A stretch of 64,000 nucleotides of DNA. Source: Boseongicola aestuarii (GTDB lineage: Bacteria > Pseudomonadota > Alphaproteobacteria > Rhodobacterales > Rhodobacteraceae). Below the pieces are notes generated by a model. It was not told where the DNA came from. It did no database searches and saw only the letters and a program-made list of their open reading frames with translations. The translations under genes and the position numbers were made by a program. Location of the stretch: the NCBI RefSeq assembly GCF_900184815.1, contig NZ_FXXQ01000009.1, forward strand, positions 62,001-126,000. Direction: 5' to 3'. Positions 8,083 to 17,071 of the stretch are shown in pieces (position 1 is the first letter of the stretch; each line of letters opens with the position of its first letter).

Positions 8083-10482
8083 TTAAGACCTGCGCGGTTT
8101 CGCCCGCAAAGTCGGATCTGCAACTGTAGGGTCCTCTGGCCAGGGATGTTTCGGATACCGCCCCCGCATGTCTTTTCTGACGTCTTCATAAGAACTTACC
8201 CAGAAACCGGGGATGTCCATCGTCGTCTGCACCGCCTTCTGCCCCGGCGACAAAAGCGTCACCCGCAAGGGTCGTCCCGCCACCGTCGGATGCCGCGTCA
8301 CTCCGAACATCTCCTGCAATCGCAGCGAAATCTCCGGCGCTTCCTGCCCGTAATCAATCGGAATTTTCCGTCCCAGCGGAGTCTCGAAATGCGCCGGCGT
8401 TTCCCGATCCAGAACCTGCATTTGCCCCCAATCCAGCCGCGCCCTCAGCGCGGGCAAAAGGTCGAACCCCTTCCAATCATTGGCATTTTTCACCCGCCCC
8501 AAATGCGGCAGCAGCCAGTCCTCCAAATCCTCTATCAGCGCCGCATCGTCCATACCGGGCAGTTCGAACCCCGCCGTCCGTACCATCTCGACTCGTGCGC
8601 GAAACCGTTCCGCCGCAGGCGAAAATGAAAATCCCAACTGCCGCACACCCTCCAACATCGCGGCGGCAATCAGAGCCTCCGGCGCCTCCGTCCAAGCCCT
8701 TGATGTCAAAGCGATTGCGCCCAGCCGCTCCTCAATCCGCGCAACCACACGCCCCTTCCGACGCGACCATTCGACGGCCTCCACGGTTTCGATCTGATCC
8801 CCCATAACGTCACGTAACGCGCTTTCGGAAATCGGCAAAGCCGTCCGGATCATCGCCTCACGCGGATGGCCATCCGTATCCGTCACCACCAAAAGTCGCG
8901 ATCCCGCCAAGTCATCCCCCGCATCCATCTTCGCGCCCCTGCCCCCCGACAAAAGCCAGCGCGGATCCTCCCCCGGTCGCCGCAATCCGACCCGATCCGG
9001 AAACGCCAAAGCCGCCTGTTCCGCTGGATCGCGCCGCCTCGTGGTCCCGGCCCGTGACCGCAACCGTTTCGCTTCCGACCGAATGCGCTCCAACCCCGGC
9101 TCTCGTCTGCCGTCCCTCATCGCCCGAAGCCTCAACCCAAGGTCCACGCCCACCCCGCGCAGAGGATCGCGATCCCCCAAAAGAGCAGCCAAATCAGCAG
9201 CATCCGCTCCGGCCACGGCGATCATATGCGCCAATCGCGGATGCAAAGGCATCTTCGCCAAGGCCCGCCCATGCTCGGTAATCCGCCCCTGATCCAGCGC
9301 CCCCAAGCCAGTCAAAAGCGCCTCGGCCTCCGCCATCGCGCCCTTCGGCGGTGGCGTCAAGAACGGCACATCCGCAGTCCCCCAATCCGCCAACTCAAGC
9401 GCCAATCCGGCCAAATCCGCCGTCTCGATCTCGGCAGGAGGAAACGCCGCCAAAGCCCCTTCCTCGCCCTTCGTCCAAAGCCGGTAGCACACTCCAGCCG
9501 CCACACGCCCGGCCCGCCCGCGCCGCTGATCCGCCTCCGCTCGCGTCACCCGCTCTGTTACAAGCCGCGACATTCCCGATCCCGGATCATACCGCGCCCG
9601 CCGCGCCCGGCCTGCGTCCACCACAACAGTTATGTCCGGGATGGTTAACGACGTTTCCGCAATCGCCGTTGCCAGCACCACCTTCCGCCCGCCCGAAGGC
9701 CTCAAAGCCCGCTGTTGCTCCTTGAACGGCAGTGACCCGTAAAGCGGCAAAACCTCGACGCCCGACAACCGCCCCGCCAAGGCCGACGCAACCTGCCTTA
9801 TCTCGCGTTCCCCTGGCAAAAACGCCAAGATCCCGCCGTCCGTCTCGCCCGCTGCGCGCGTAATCAACGCCGCCGCCGCAGCCTCCAACCGTTGCTCCTT
9901 CGGCGTTGGCTTGTCCAACCACCGCGTCTCCACCGGAAAGCTCTGCCCCGCCGAGGTCACAACCGGCGCATCACCCATCAACGCGGCCACCGGGCCGGCG
10001 TCCAAAGTCGCCGACATCACCAGCAAAATAAGTTCGTCCCGCAGCCCCTCGCGAATGTCCAGCGCCAGAGCCAGCCCCAAGTCCGCATTCAGGGATCGCT
10101 CGTGGAACTCATCGAAAATCACCGCTCCGACACCCTCAAGACCCGCATCTCCCTGGATCATCCGGGTCAAAATACCCTCAGTCACGACCTCGATCCGGGT
10201 CGCGCGGGACACCTTCGCCTCGCCCCGAATACGGTATCCAACCGTCTCGCCCACGCGCTCACCCAAACTCAAAGCCATCCGCTCCGCAGCCGCCCGCGCT
10301 GCCAGCCGACGCGGCTCCAGCATCAGAATACGCCCGGTCACCAACCCGGCTTCCAGCATCGCCAAGGGCACCCGCGTCGTCTTGCCAGCCCCCGGTGGCG
10401 CCTGCAGCACGGCATGGCCCTTCGTGGTTAACGCCGCCATCAGTTCCGGCAGCACGTGGTCTATGGGCAAAGCGCTCGTCAT
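8083..10482 (-). CDS. hrpB: ATP-dependent helicase HrpB (DEAH family)
   Basis: The protein is a 799-aa DEAH/RHA-type helicase. Visible motifs are Walker A APPGAGKTTRVPL (residues 28-40), the Walker B variant FDEFHERSLNADLGLAL, SATLDAG (motif III), LPLYGSLPFKEQQRA, VVLATAIAETSLTIP (motif V) and DQRRGRAGRVAAGVCYRLW (motif VI), followed by the HA2 and HrpB C-terminal domains (FWVSSYEDVRKDMRGRYPKHPW). The frame is open further upstream to 10647, but the ATG at 10482 starts right before conserved sequence (MTSALPIDHVLPEL) and is chosen. The cellular role is not well defined; an RNA helicase function is inferred. Divergent from meaB with 79 bp between. Confidence 0.95.
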   Translation of the reverse strand: MTSALPIDHVLPELMAALTTKGHAVLQAPPGAGKTTRVPLAMLEAGLVTGRILMLEPRRLAARAAAERMALSLGERVGETVGYRIRGEAKVSRATRIEVVTEGILTRMIQGDAGLEGVGAVIFDEFHERSLNADLGLALALDIREGLRDELILLVMSATLDAGPVAALMGDAPVVTSAGQSFPVETRWLDKPTPKEQRLEAAAAALITRAAGETDGGILAFLPGEREIRQVASALAGRLSGVEVLPLYGSLPFKEQQRALRPSGGRKVVLATAIAETSLTIPDITVVVDAGRARRARYDPGSGMSRLVTERVTRAEADQRRGRAGRVAAGVCYRLWTKGEEGALAAFPPAEIETADLAGLALELADWGTADVPFLTPPPKGAMAEAEALLTGLGALDQGRITEHGRALAKMPLHPRLAHMIAVAGADAADLAALLGDRDPLRGVGVDLGLRLRAMRDGRREPGLERIRSEAKRLRSRAGTTRRRDPAEQAALAFPDRVGLRRPGEDPRWLLSGGRGAKMDAGDDLAGSRLLVVTDTDGHPREAMIRTALPISESALRDVMGDQIETVEAVEWSRRKGRVVARIEERLGAIALTSRAWTEAPEALIAAAMLEGVRQLGFSFSPAAERFRARVEMVRTAGFELPGMDDAALIEDLEDWLLPHLGRVKNANDWKGFDLLPALRARLDWGQMQVLDRETPAHFETPLGRKIPIDYGQEAPEISLRLQEMFGVTRHPTVAGRPLRVTLLSPGQKAVQTTMDIPGFWVSSYEDVRKDMRGRYPKHPWPEDPTVADPTLRAKPRRS

Positions 10483-10561
10483 GCTCCGCTTATCGCAAGG
10501 CCAACGCGCAACCGAAAGCCCCACTGGACACCCCGCGCGCGCCGCGCCAAAGTCGCGCCAA

Positions 10562-11566
10562 ATGACCGACCCGCGCCTGACAGACACCGACCGACTGGCC
10601 CAAGCCGTCAAGACCGGCGACCGCCGCGCCTTGGCGCGCGCCATCACGCTTGTAGAAAGCGCCCGAAGAGATCATCGCGGCGAAGCGGACGCCCTCCTCG
10701 AAGCTCTCGCAGGTTCCGGCAAACAAGCCATGCGCATCGGCCTCTCCGGGACCCCTGGCGTCGGCAAGTCGACCTTTATCGAAGCCTTGGGCTGCCAACT
10801 GACAGACGCGGGCCACAAGGTCGCCGTCCTTGCCGTCGATCCGTCCTCAACCCGCACCGGCGGCTCGATCCTCGGCGACAAGACCCGCATGGAACGCCTC
10901 TCACGCCAGCCCAACGCCTTTATCCGCCCCTCACCCAGCCAAACCCACCTTGGGGGCGTCGCACGCCGTACACGGGACGCTGTGGCGCTCTGCGAGGCCG
11001 CAGGCTTTGACATCGTTCTCATCGAAACGGTCGGCGTCGGCCAGTCCGAGACGATCGTGGCCGAGATGTCGGACCTCTTTGTGCTACTGCTGGCGCCTGC
11101 TGGCGGCGACGAATTGCAGGGCGTGAAACGTGGAATCATGGAAATCGCCGACCTCATTTTGGTCAACAAGGCCGATGGAGACCTGAAATCAACCGCCATA
11201 CGCACCGCTGCCGACTACGCAGGCGCCCTCCGCCTGATGCGCAAGCGCGAAGGCGATCCCGAAGTTTTCCCCAAGGCAATGACCGTTTCCGCCCTCGACG
11301 AAACCGGCCTCTCCGAAGCATGGGCCGAAATGCAAAATCTCGCCGAATATCGTAAGAAAACAGGCTTTTGGGCCCTCAGACGCGCCGAACAGGCGCGCGG
11401 GTGGTTCGCCGACGAAGTCCGTCAAGGCCTTCTGCGCCGCCTTGCCGAGGACCCGAACGCCGAAGCCGCCATGGCGCGCCTAGCCGAAGACGTCGCCTCG
11501 GGCCGCCGCGCCCCCGGTTCCGCCGCCGCAGATGTGCTTCAACAGCTTGACGCGGACACCGACTAA
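10562..11566 (+). CDS. meaB: Methylmalonyl-CoA mutase-associated GTPase MeaB
   Basis: MeaB is the G-protein chaperone that loads and protects adenosylcobalamin in methylmalonyl-CoA mutase. The 334-aa protein has the P-loop GTPGVGKS (63-70), the family-specific DPSSTRTGGSILGDKTRM, IETVGVGQSE (switch region), and NKADGD for guanine recognition. The frame is open for 650 bases upstream through the antisense of hrpB; the ATG at 10562 gives the family length and is used. The mutase itself is not in the window, but the epimerase (mce) is at 59.1 kb. Confidence 0.94.
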   Translation: MTDPRLTDTDRLAQAVKTGDRRALARAITLVESARRDHRGEADALLEALAGSGKQAMRIGLSGTPGVGKSTFIEALGCQLTDAGHKVAVLAVDPSSTRTGGSILGDKTRMERLSRQPNAFIRPSPSQTHLGGVARRTRDAVALCEAAGFDIVLIETVGVGQSETIVAEMSDLFVLLLAPAGGDELQGVKRGIMEIADLILVNKADGDLKSTAIRTAADYAGALRLMRKREGDPEVFPKAMTVSALDETGLSEAWAEMQNLAEYRKKTGFWALRRAEQARGWFADEVRQGLLRRLAEDPNAEAAMARLAEDVASGRRAPGSAAADVLQQLDADTD

Positions 11567-11592
11567 CGGGGCTTTCTTTGCGTCACAGTGGC

Positions 11593-11621
11593 TTGACGCC
11601 CGCGCGGTTTCCTCCTATCCA
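11593..11621 (+). promoter_or_regulatory. Possible housekeeping promoter of rpmB
   Basis: TTGACG and TATCCA are separated by 17 bases, about 100 bp before the rpmB ATG. The -35 is close to consensus and the -10 is only fair. This is a pattern match with no other support. Confidence 0.4.
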
Positions 11622-11723
11622 CCGCAAACGGATTCTTGGGCAGGGCCGATGGCGCTGTCCGTGTGTATTGTGAAGGCCCTCGCGGGGTCTTCTTGACTGA
11701 GACAAGAGATTGAGGGAAAGCCC

Positions 11724-12011
11724 ATGTCGCGCCGCTGCGAATTGACCGGAAAGGGCCCGATGTCTGGCAACAATGTCAGCCACGCCAACAACAAAACGCG
11801 CCGTCGGTTCCTGCCGAACCTGACCGAGACAGCGCTGATGTCCGAAACACTCGGCCGCACCGTGCGCCTGCGGGTTTCGACATCTGCGCTGCGTACCGTC
11901 GACCACCGTGGTGGGCTGGACGCGTTTCTGGATAAAGCCAAAGACGCAGACCTTTCCGCAAACGCGCTGAAGGTCAAAAAGGCGATCGCCAAAGCGCAAG
12001 CCACGGCCTGA
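11724..12011 (+). CDS. rpmB: 50S ribosomal protein L28
   Basis: The 95-aa basic protein has the L28 signature [20 protein letters not shown] followed by [11 protein letters not shown] and the C-terminal [21 protein letters not shown]. Only one cysteine is present, so this is not the zinc-ribbon form. An AGGGAAAGCCC ribosome site precedes the ATG. It is a single-gene unit with its own likely promoter and a terminator 27 bp after the stop. Confidence 0.97.
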   Translation: MSRRCELTGKGPMSGNNVSHANNKTRRRFLPNLTETALMSETLGRTVRLRVSTSALRTVDHRGGLDAFLDKAKDADLSANALKVKKAIAKAQATA

Positions 12012-12038
12012 TCCGCTTTTTGTGAAATTGCCGGAATG

Positions 12039-12063
12039 CCCCGTCCTCAGCGGCGGGGTTTTT
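12039..12063 (+). terminator. Rho-independent terminator of rpmB
   Basis: CCCCG (12039-12043) and CGGGG (12054-12058) form a 5-bp GC stem, followed at once by TTTTT. It lies between rpmB and the convergent cobB. Confidence 0.75.
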
Positions 12064-12068
12064 CGCGT

Positions 12069-12770
12069 TTAGCCTGAGGAATCCGGCGGGCCAAGCACCT
12101 CATCGACCCAGATCGGGACGATTTCGCTGGCCGAACCATGCCGATGATCGTCGAACAGCCCCGAAACATCCGACGGCTCGAGATTTATCTCAAGCGTTGC
12201 TGCACCGGCCCGCGCGGCCTTGGCGACAAATCCCGCAGCCGGATAGACCTGACCGCTGGTTCCGATGGCAACAAACAGGTCTGCGCTGATCAGATGCGCT
12301 TCGATTTCATCCATATATTCAGGAAACTCCCCAAACCAGACGATATCCGGGCGCGTCGCCGGCTTCGAACATGACGGGCAGGGATCCGTTGCCGTCATAC
12401 GCAGGGGCGCATCCCATTTCGCGTCGCAAACCGCGCATTTCGCCCGTGAAAGCGCCCCGTGCATGTGAATCGCCTCTTGTCCGGCAAGTTCATGCAATCC
12501 ATCGACGTTCTGAGTGATCAATACGACTTCGCCAGAATGTCTCTCCGCCAGTCGCGCCAAGGCAAAATGCGCTGCGTTCGGGTCTGCTTGGGCCGCATTC
12601 GCGCGGCGGGCATTGTAGAAATCATGGACCTTGACCGGATCGCGCTCAAACCCTTCGGGTGTTGCGACGTCCGACAGGTCATACTGCGTCCAAAGCCCGT
12701 CCTTGTCGCGAAACGTGCCAAGACCGCTTTCCGCCGACACACCAGCCCCTGTAAGGATCACGATCTTCAT
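12069..12770 (-). CDS. cobB: Sir2-family NAD-dependent protein deacylase
   Basis: The sirtuin removes acyl groups from lysines using NAD+. The 233-aa product begins with the NAD-binding MKIVILTGAGVSAESGLGTFR, has the catalytic QNVDGLHE and MHGAL region, a four-Cys zinc site (CAVC and CPSC) and VWFGE, GTSGQVYPAAGF and INLEPS. The tyrosine and arginine spaced as YNARRANA suggest a class III sirtuin, often with desuccinylase activity. The ATG at 12770 follows AGGAAG at good spacing; an ATG four codons upstream is also possible. Divergent from the phosphatase gene. Confidence 0.92.
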   Translation of the reverse strand: MKIVILTGAGVSAESGLGTFRDKDGLWTQYDLSDVATPEGFERDPVKVHDFYNARRANAAQADPNAAHFALARLAERHSGEVVLITQNVDGLHELAGQEAIHMHGALSRAKCAVCDAKWDAPLRMTATDPCPSCSKPATRPDIVWFGEFPEYMDEIEAHLISADLFVAIGTSGQVYPAAGFVAKAARAGAATLEINLEPSDVSGLFDDHRHGSASEIVPIWVDEVLGPPDSSG

Positions 12771-12829
12771 TTGCTTCCTCATGTCTTCCCCGAATGCTAA
12801 CGTCGCGGGACACAGCAAGAAAGCCCGCG

Positions 12830-13270
12830 ATGCGCCGCATACTCTTTGTTTGCCTTGGAAATATCTGCCGCTCTCCCACAGCCGAGGCGGTCCTGCGCGC
12901 CAAGGCACCGCACCTGAAGATTGACAGCGCTGGCACTGCGGGCTGGCACATAGGCAAACCCCCTTACGGCCCCGCGATCGCTGCCGCTGCATTGCGCAAT
13001 TACGACCTATCATCTCTAAGCGCGCGACAGGTTCACTCTCAGGATTTTCAGGATTTCGACCTGATTCTGGCGATGGACGAGGATAATCTCGCGGATTTGA
13101 AGCGAATTCAGCCTGAAAAAGCCCACGCCACGCTTCGTCTGTTCCTCGATTATGCCCCTGAAACCGGCCAAACCGCTGTCCCGGATCCGTATTTCACGCG
13201 CGATTTCGAAGGCGCATTAGACCTGATCGAACGCGCATCAGACGGTCTGATCGCGTCCCTTGCGCCTTAA
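12830..13270 (+). CDS. Low-molecular-weight phosphotyrosine protein phosphatase
   Basis: The 146-aa product opens with the active-site loop MRRILFVCLGNICRSP (nucleophile Cys8, phosphate-binding Arg14) and carries the general-acid loop as VPDPYF. This is the complete catalytic set of the family. An upstream in-frame ATG (12794) would place 12 extra residues before the conserved start and is rejected. Substrates are unknown; no tyrosine kinase is nearby. The stop interlocks with the next gene over TTAA. Confidence 0.93.
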   Translation: MRRILFVCLGNICRSPTAEAVLRAKAPHLKIDSAGTAGWHIGKPPYGPAIAAAALRNYDLSSLSARQVHSQDFQDFDLILAMDEDNLADLKRIQPEKAHATLRLFLDYAPETGQTAVPDPYFTRDFEGALDLIERASDGLIASLAP

Positions 13271-13569
13271 CTCCGACAGAACGTCTCGGCGGCGTTGCCA
13301 AAATTCCGGTACCGCTCCCAAAAAACCTCGTGCGAACGTCGGTTGGACTGTCTGATTTCCTGCGCGCGCTGCGGATTGTTGAAAAACGTTGCTGCAAGTC
13401 GTTGATCGCTGCGCGTCAGAGTCCGGTTTGCGGCATCCTGAATACACCCGCAAAGCGCGTAATTCCCGTCCGCCCGATCCGATCCCATACAGGCGTTCTT
13501 GATCAGATTCGCCTGTGCGGCCCCTGCAAAACCACTCAAAATCACAGCAATTAACGCAATACGTTTCAT
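13267..13569 (-). CDS. Small secreted protein of unknown function
   Basis: The 100-aa product starts with a clear Sec signal peptide (MKRIALIAVILSGFAGAAQA, cleavage near residue 20). The mature part has four cysteines in the order ACMGS, LCGC and a terminal TFCRS, and a Q/R-rich central helix. Similar proteins are common in roseobacters and are sometimes labelled arginine transporter without support; nothing here suggests transport. It is probably periplasmic, with disulfides. The upstream in-frame ATG at 13638 is not preceded by a better ribosome site and would bury the signal peptide. Confidence 0.75.
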   Translation of the reverse strand: MKRIALIAVILSGFAGAAQANLIKNACMGSDRADGNYALCGCIQDAANRTLTRSDQRLAATFFNNPQRAQEIRQSNRRSHEVFWERYRNFGNAAETFCRS

Positions 13570-13673
13570 GGTGCTTCCTATTATGTTTCTGCCTCGCGGC
13601 GTGATTGCCCCACGCTCTGCTGCCTGAAAGTCTGCCACACGCCGCGCTCCAGCGCGAGACTTTTTCGCAGGTC

Positions 13674-14264
13674 CTACATCACCGCGGGATAGAGCGAAGC
13701 AACCAAAACCCCCGCCATGGCCCAGTTAAACAGGCGCAACCGTAAAGGATTGGTAAGGATGCGCCGCATTTCTCGGCCCAGCAGGCACCAGACGCTTACG
13801 GACGGCAAATTCACCGCTCCAAACACACCCGCCACGAACAACATCGCCAAGGCACTGTCGTTCGGCGCATAAAGTGTCACCGAGGTCAGCGCCATCGACC
13901 ATGCCTTAGGATTCACCCACTGAAACCCGGCGGCCTGCAGAAAAGTGATCGGCGTTCCCGCCTCGACTCCTGCTTTTGGCGCGGCGGCGTTCGCAATTTT
14001 CCATGCCAGCCAAAGCATGTAAACGACACTGACCACGGTCAGCACGTCCCGCAGCCAAGGCCACCTTTCAAACGCCTGGGCAAGCCCAAGGCCCATCAGG
14101 AACGCCATGAACACGAACCCAAGCGCGACCCCCAGCATATGCGGAATCGTGCGTTGAAACCCGAAATTCGCCCCTGATGCCATGAGCATAAGGTTGTTCG
14201 GGCCCGGCGTGATGGAGGTCACAAAGGCGAAAGTTATCAGGGCGAGAAGCGTTTCGGTCCACAT
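13674..14264 (-). CDS. LysE/RhtB-family amino-acid exporter
   Basis: This 196-aa protein with about six membrane helices has the LysE signature FVTSITPGPNNLMLMASG in helix 1 and FQWVNPKAWSMAL in the middle. The start at MWTETLLALITFAF is chosen because upstream sequence is not hydrophobic or conserved. The family exports amino acids or related small molecules. An Lrp/AsnC regulator is divergently transcribed 81 bp away, the usual arrangement for a regulator controlling an exporter. Confidence 0.88.
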   Translation of the reverse strand: MWTETLLALITFAFVTSITPGPNNLMLMASGANFGFQRTIPHMLGVALGFVFMAFLMGLGLAQAFERWPWLRDVLTVVSVVYMLWLAWKIANAAAPKAGVEAGTPITFLQAAGFQWVNPKAWSMALTSVTLYAPNDSALAMLFVAGVFGAVNLPSVSVWCLLGREMRRILTNPLRLRLFNWAMAGVLVASLYPAVM

Positions 14265-14298
14265 GGCGCAACTATTGACGAATACCGATCGCATGAAA

Positions 14299-14333
14299 TT
14301 GCGTAATTGCTTGTCCGGCTGGAGTTTGCGCAA
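14299..14333. promoter_or_regulatory. Pair of near-palindromic octamers, candidate Lrp-type operator
   Basis: TTGCGTAA (14299-14306) and TTGCGCAA (14326-14333) lie 27 bp apart in the divergent exporter-regulator gap. The second is a perfect palindrome. Location and spacing suit binding of a multimeric Lrp/AsnC protein. No footprint is known. Confidence 0.45.
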
Positions 14334-14345
14334 TAATGGGTGGCC

Positions 14346-14789
14346 ATGGATGCCATAAACCAGAAAATATTGCGCGAACTTGGGCGCAACGCGCGGCTTT
14401 CGAATCTCGAGCTTTCCGATCGTATCGGGCTGTCCCCCTCGGCGTGCCTCAGACGCGTTCAAGAGCTTGAGCGATCCGGCGTGATCACCGGCTATCGCGT
14501 TCAGGTCGATCCGATGCGCCTCGGAATTGGCTTCACGGCCTACATCATGGTTGGTCTGTCAAATCACACCAAAGCCAGTCAGGAAGCCTTCGAACAGGCG
14601 ATATCGCGCGCAAACGAGGTGATCGAATGCCACAACGTCACGGGCACGGTTGAATACCTTTTGCGCGTCGAGGCCGCTGACCTTGCAGCCTACAAGATAT
14701 TTCATACCGAAGTTTTGGGCACACTGCCGCAAGTTACGGCGATTACTTCCTATGTCGTGATGGGATCTCCCAAGGATTTGCGCGCCTGA
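14346..14789 (+). CDS. Lrp/AsnC-family transcriptional regulator
   Basis: The 147-aa protein has an N-terminal winged helix-turn-helix (INQKILRELGRNARLSNLELSDRIGLSPSACLRRVQELE, about residues 4-42) and a C-terminal RAM/ligand domain (GFTAYIMVGLS through EVIECHNVTGTVEYLLRVE). A GTG two codons upstream (14340) is an alternative start. It is divergent from the LysE exporter and most likely controls it, possibly in response to an exported amino acid. Confidence 0.92.
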   Translation: MDAINQKILRELGRNARLSNLELSDRIGLSPSACLRRVQELERSGVITGYRVQVDPMRLGIGFTAYIMVGLSNHTKASQEAFEQAISRANEVIECHNVTGTVEYLLRVEAADLAAYKIFHTEVLGTLPQVTAITSYVVMGSPKDLRA

Positions 14790-14916
14790 TCCTGTTACTA
14801 TCGGGAAACAATCGGCGCACATTGCCTTTAAATTGCCAATTTCTATGACAATAAGGAGCGGCGAGACCTTACGGACGTGCCTGACACCAGGCATGGAAAG
14901 GACGACACGGGACTTT

Positions 14917-15525
14917 ATGACCAACAGGCGCTCTTTTGCAGTCGCGCTTACGCTGATGCTTCTGGCTGGATGTGCCGGAACCTGGGAAGTCGCCTATGAC
15001 GACCCGCCCGGTAGTGATGTGACCAAGGCCTGGCGCGTCGTCGATGTGGTGACAGTGGTGCCCGACACACTAACCGTGTCCAACGACAATACTTTTGCCC
15101 CCCAAGCCGATATCGTCTGGCATGGCGAACCGTTCGGAGACCGCCGTGCCCAGGTGGCGGCGGTTCTCGACGAAGGTCTGACACGGGGCACACGCTCACT
15201 GCGTGGTAACCGGGCAGTCACGATGACCGCCCGCGTTCTGACGTTCCACGGGGTTACACCAGCCGCTGTCGCCCGCGCGCCCGCGGCGGTTCACAACATA
15301 CGCTTCGTACTCAGCGTGTTTGACGCCCGCACCGGAGAGGCGCTTGTCTCGAGCGAGAAGATTTCGGCGGATCTGGAAGCCTATGTTGGCATCGCAGCGA
15401 TTGCCGCCGCGATCAATCGTGAAACCCAGCGCGCGCGCGTTGTGGCGCATCTCGAGGCCGTCATGCGGGGCTGGCTGGGCTTTGGACCTGACCAGAGACG
15501 AGAATTTTATAGTGTCGGGCGATAG
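14917..15525 (+). CDS. Lipoprotein of unknown function (DUF6778-like)
   Basis: The 202-aa product begins MTNRRSFAVALTLMLLAGCAG, a lipoprotein signal peptide with lipobox LAGC. The remainder (WEVAYDDPP, SKAW-like and VRVLTFHGVTP segments) is a soluble periplasmic domain with a C-terminal helix REFYSVGR. It resembles a roseobacter lipoprotein family I recall as DUF6778; this assignment is tentative. An upstream in-frame ATG (14833) is disfavoured because it would hide the signal peptide. The following ion channel may be co-transcribed. Confidence 0.72.
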   Translation: MTNRRSFAVALTLMLLAGCAGTWEVAYDDPPGSDVTKAWRVVDVVTVVPDTLTVSNDNTFAPQADIVWHGEPFGDRRAQVAAVLDEGLTRGTRSLRGNRAVTMTARVLTFHGVTPAAVARAPAAVHNIRFVLSVFDARTGEALVSSEKISADLEAYVGIAAIAAAINRETQRARVVAHLEAVMRGWLGFGPDQRREFYSVGR

Positions 15526-15562
15526 TCACTTGTCTGGGCAGGATTAGACCACATCTTGCCGT

Positions 15563-16372
15563 GTGACCCTAAGACCCGAGGCTATCGTGAACACCGCTCT
15601 TTCCCGTCTGCTGAATCACCGCCTGTTTGAACCTGTCATCATGGCGTTGATCATCTTTAACGCGATCATACTGGCCCTTGAAACAAGCCCGACCATCATG
15701 GCCTTTGCCGGTCCGTTGATCTTGGCGCTGGACAAGATCGTTCTGGGGATTTTTGTTGTCGAGATCATTTTACGGATGTTCCATGATTTCCGGGGATTCT
15801 GGCGTGATCCCTGGCGGATCTTCGATTTTCTGGTAGTTGCAATCGCCATCGTCCCGACAACCGGCGCGCTTTCGGCGCTTCGTGCGTTCCGTATTCTTCG
15901 TGTGCTGCGACTGGTTTCAGCGGTGCCACAGATGCGGCGCGTGGTGGCGGGCCTCTTGACCGCGCTTCCCGGCATGGGATCGATCGTAGCACTGCTTGGA
16001 CTGATTTTCTTCGTGTTCAGCGTGATATCCACCAAGCTGCTGGGCGAAGCTTTTCCTGAATGGTTCGGTTCGCTGGGGGCCTCGGCCTATACGCTGTTTC
16101 AGGTCATGACACTGGAAAGCTGGTCTATGGGCATCGTGCGCCCCGTCATGGAGATTTTTCCCATGGCTTGGCTCTTGTTCGTGCCGTTCATTATTCTGAC
16201 TGCTTTCGCCGTTTTGAACCTGTTCATCGGTGTGATCGTCGACGCCATGCAGTCCGAAAACGCCGAAAACGCACATGACGAACGCGAAGCCATGAAAAAC
16301 GAAAGCGCGGCGATCCTTGAAGAGGTGCGTGCCTTGCGCGCTGAACTTGCGGCCCTGAAAGCAGATCGCTAG
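15563..16372 (+). CDS. Voltage-gated sodium channel, NavBac type
   Basis: The 269-aa protein is a six-helix single-domain channel. S4 carries arginines at three-residue spacing (R107, R110, R113, R116 in LRAFRILRVLRLVS). The pore has selectivity filter TLESWS (183-188), identical in type to bacterial sodium channels such as NaChBac. S6 is followed by a C-terminal acidic/heptad helix (about 231-269, EEVRALRAELAAL) expected to form the tetrameric coiled coil. Four subunits make one channel. A GTG start at 15563 is used; a GTG at 15587 is also possible. The pth start lies 12 bp downstream. Confidence 0.9.
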   Translation: MTLRPEAIVNTALSRLLNHRLFEPVIMALIIFNAIILALETSPTIMAFAGPLILALDKIVLGIFVVEIILRMFHDFRGFWRDPWRIFDFLVVAIAIVPTTGALSALRAFRILRVLRLVSAVPQMRRVVAGLLTALPGMGSIVALLGLIFFVFSVISTKLLGEAFPEWFGSLGASAYTLFQVMTLESWSMGIVRPVMEIFPMAWLLFVPFIILTAFAVLNLFIGVIVDAMQSENAENAHDEREAMKNESAAILEEVRALRAELAALKADR

Positions 16373-16384
16373 GGTCTGGCCGCA

Positions 16385-17071
16385 ATGAAGCTCTTTGTTG
16401 GCCTTGGAAATCCAGGCGCGAAATACGCCCAAAATCGCCATAACATCGGGTTTATGGCGCTGGATCGCATTGCGTCCGATCACGGCTTCGCGCCCTGGCG
16501 TGGCAAGTTTCAGGGCGCGGTCTCGGAAGGCAAATTGGGCAGTGAGAAAGTCATCCTTCTCAAACCCGAAACCTTCATGAACCTCTCCGGGCAATCGGTT
16601 GGCGAGGCCATGCGCTTTTACAAACTGACGCCTGCCGATATCACCGTTTTCCACGACGAGATTGATCTCGCGCCCGGCAAGCTGAAGGTAAAGCAAGGCG
16701 GCGGCCACGCTGGTCACAATGGCCTCAGGTCACTGCATCAGCACATCACGCCAGAATATCAGCGCGTGCGCATGGGTGTCGGGCATCCCGGGCACAAGGA
16801 CGCCGTTCCGGGGTATGTTCTGAAGGACTTCGCGAAGGCAGATCAGGATTGGCTGGACGACATGTTGCGTGGCATTTCCGATGGTGCGCCGCACCTTGCC
16901 GAAAGTGATGCGGGCCGGTTCCAGAACGCAGTCGCCCTTCGTCTGAACCCGCCAAGGTCTTCCACAACCGTGAAACCCGCAGCCGCGAAACCGAAACCGG
17001 CGACAGCGGACCCCGCGCCCGCAGAAGACGCCAAATCACCTCTTCAGCGCCTGGTCGATAGATTCCGGTGA
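16385..17071 (+). CDS. pth: Peptidyl-tRNA hydrolase
   Basis: Pth frees tRNA from peptidyl-tRNA dropped by ribosomes. The family residues are present: Asn9 in FVGLGNPGAKY, catalytic His19 in NRHNIGF, the LKPETFMNLSGQSV loop, FHDEIDL and KQGGGHAGHNGLRS. The C-terminal tail from about residue 190 (a Pro/Ala/Lys-rich stretch ending SPLQRLVDRFR) is longer than in E. coli, making 228 aa. The TGA overlaps the GTG of the DUF2332 gene. Confidence 0.96.
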   Translation: MKLFVGLGNPGAKYAQNRHNIGFMALDRIASDHGFAPWRGKFQGAVSEGKLGSEKVILLKPETFMNLSGQSVGEAMRFYKLTPADITVFHDEIDLAPGKLKVKQGGGHAGHNGLRSLHQHITPEYQRVRMGVGHPGHKDAVPGYVLKDFAKADQDWLDDMLRGISDGAPHLAESDAGRFQNAVALRLNPPRSSTTVKPAAAKPKPATADPAPAEDAKSPLQRLVDRFR

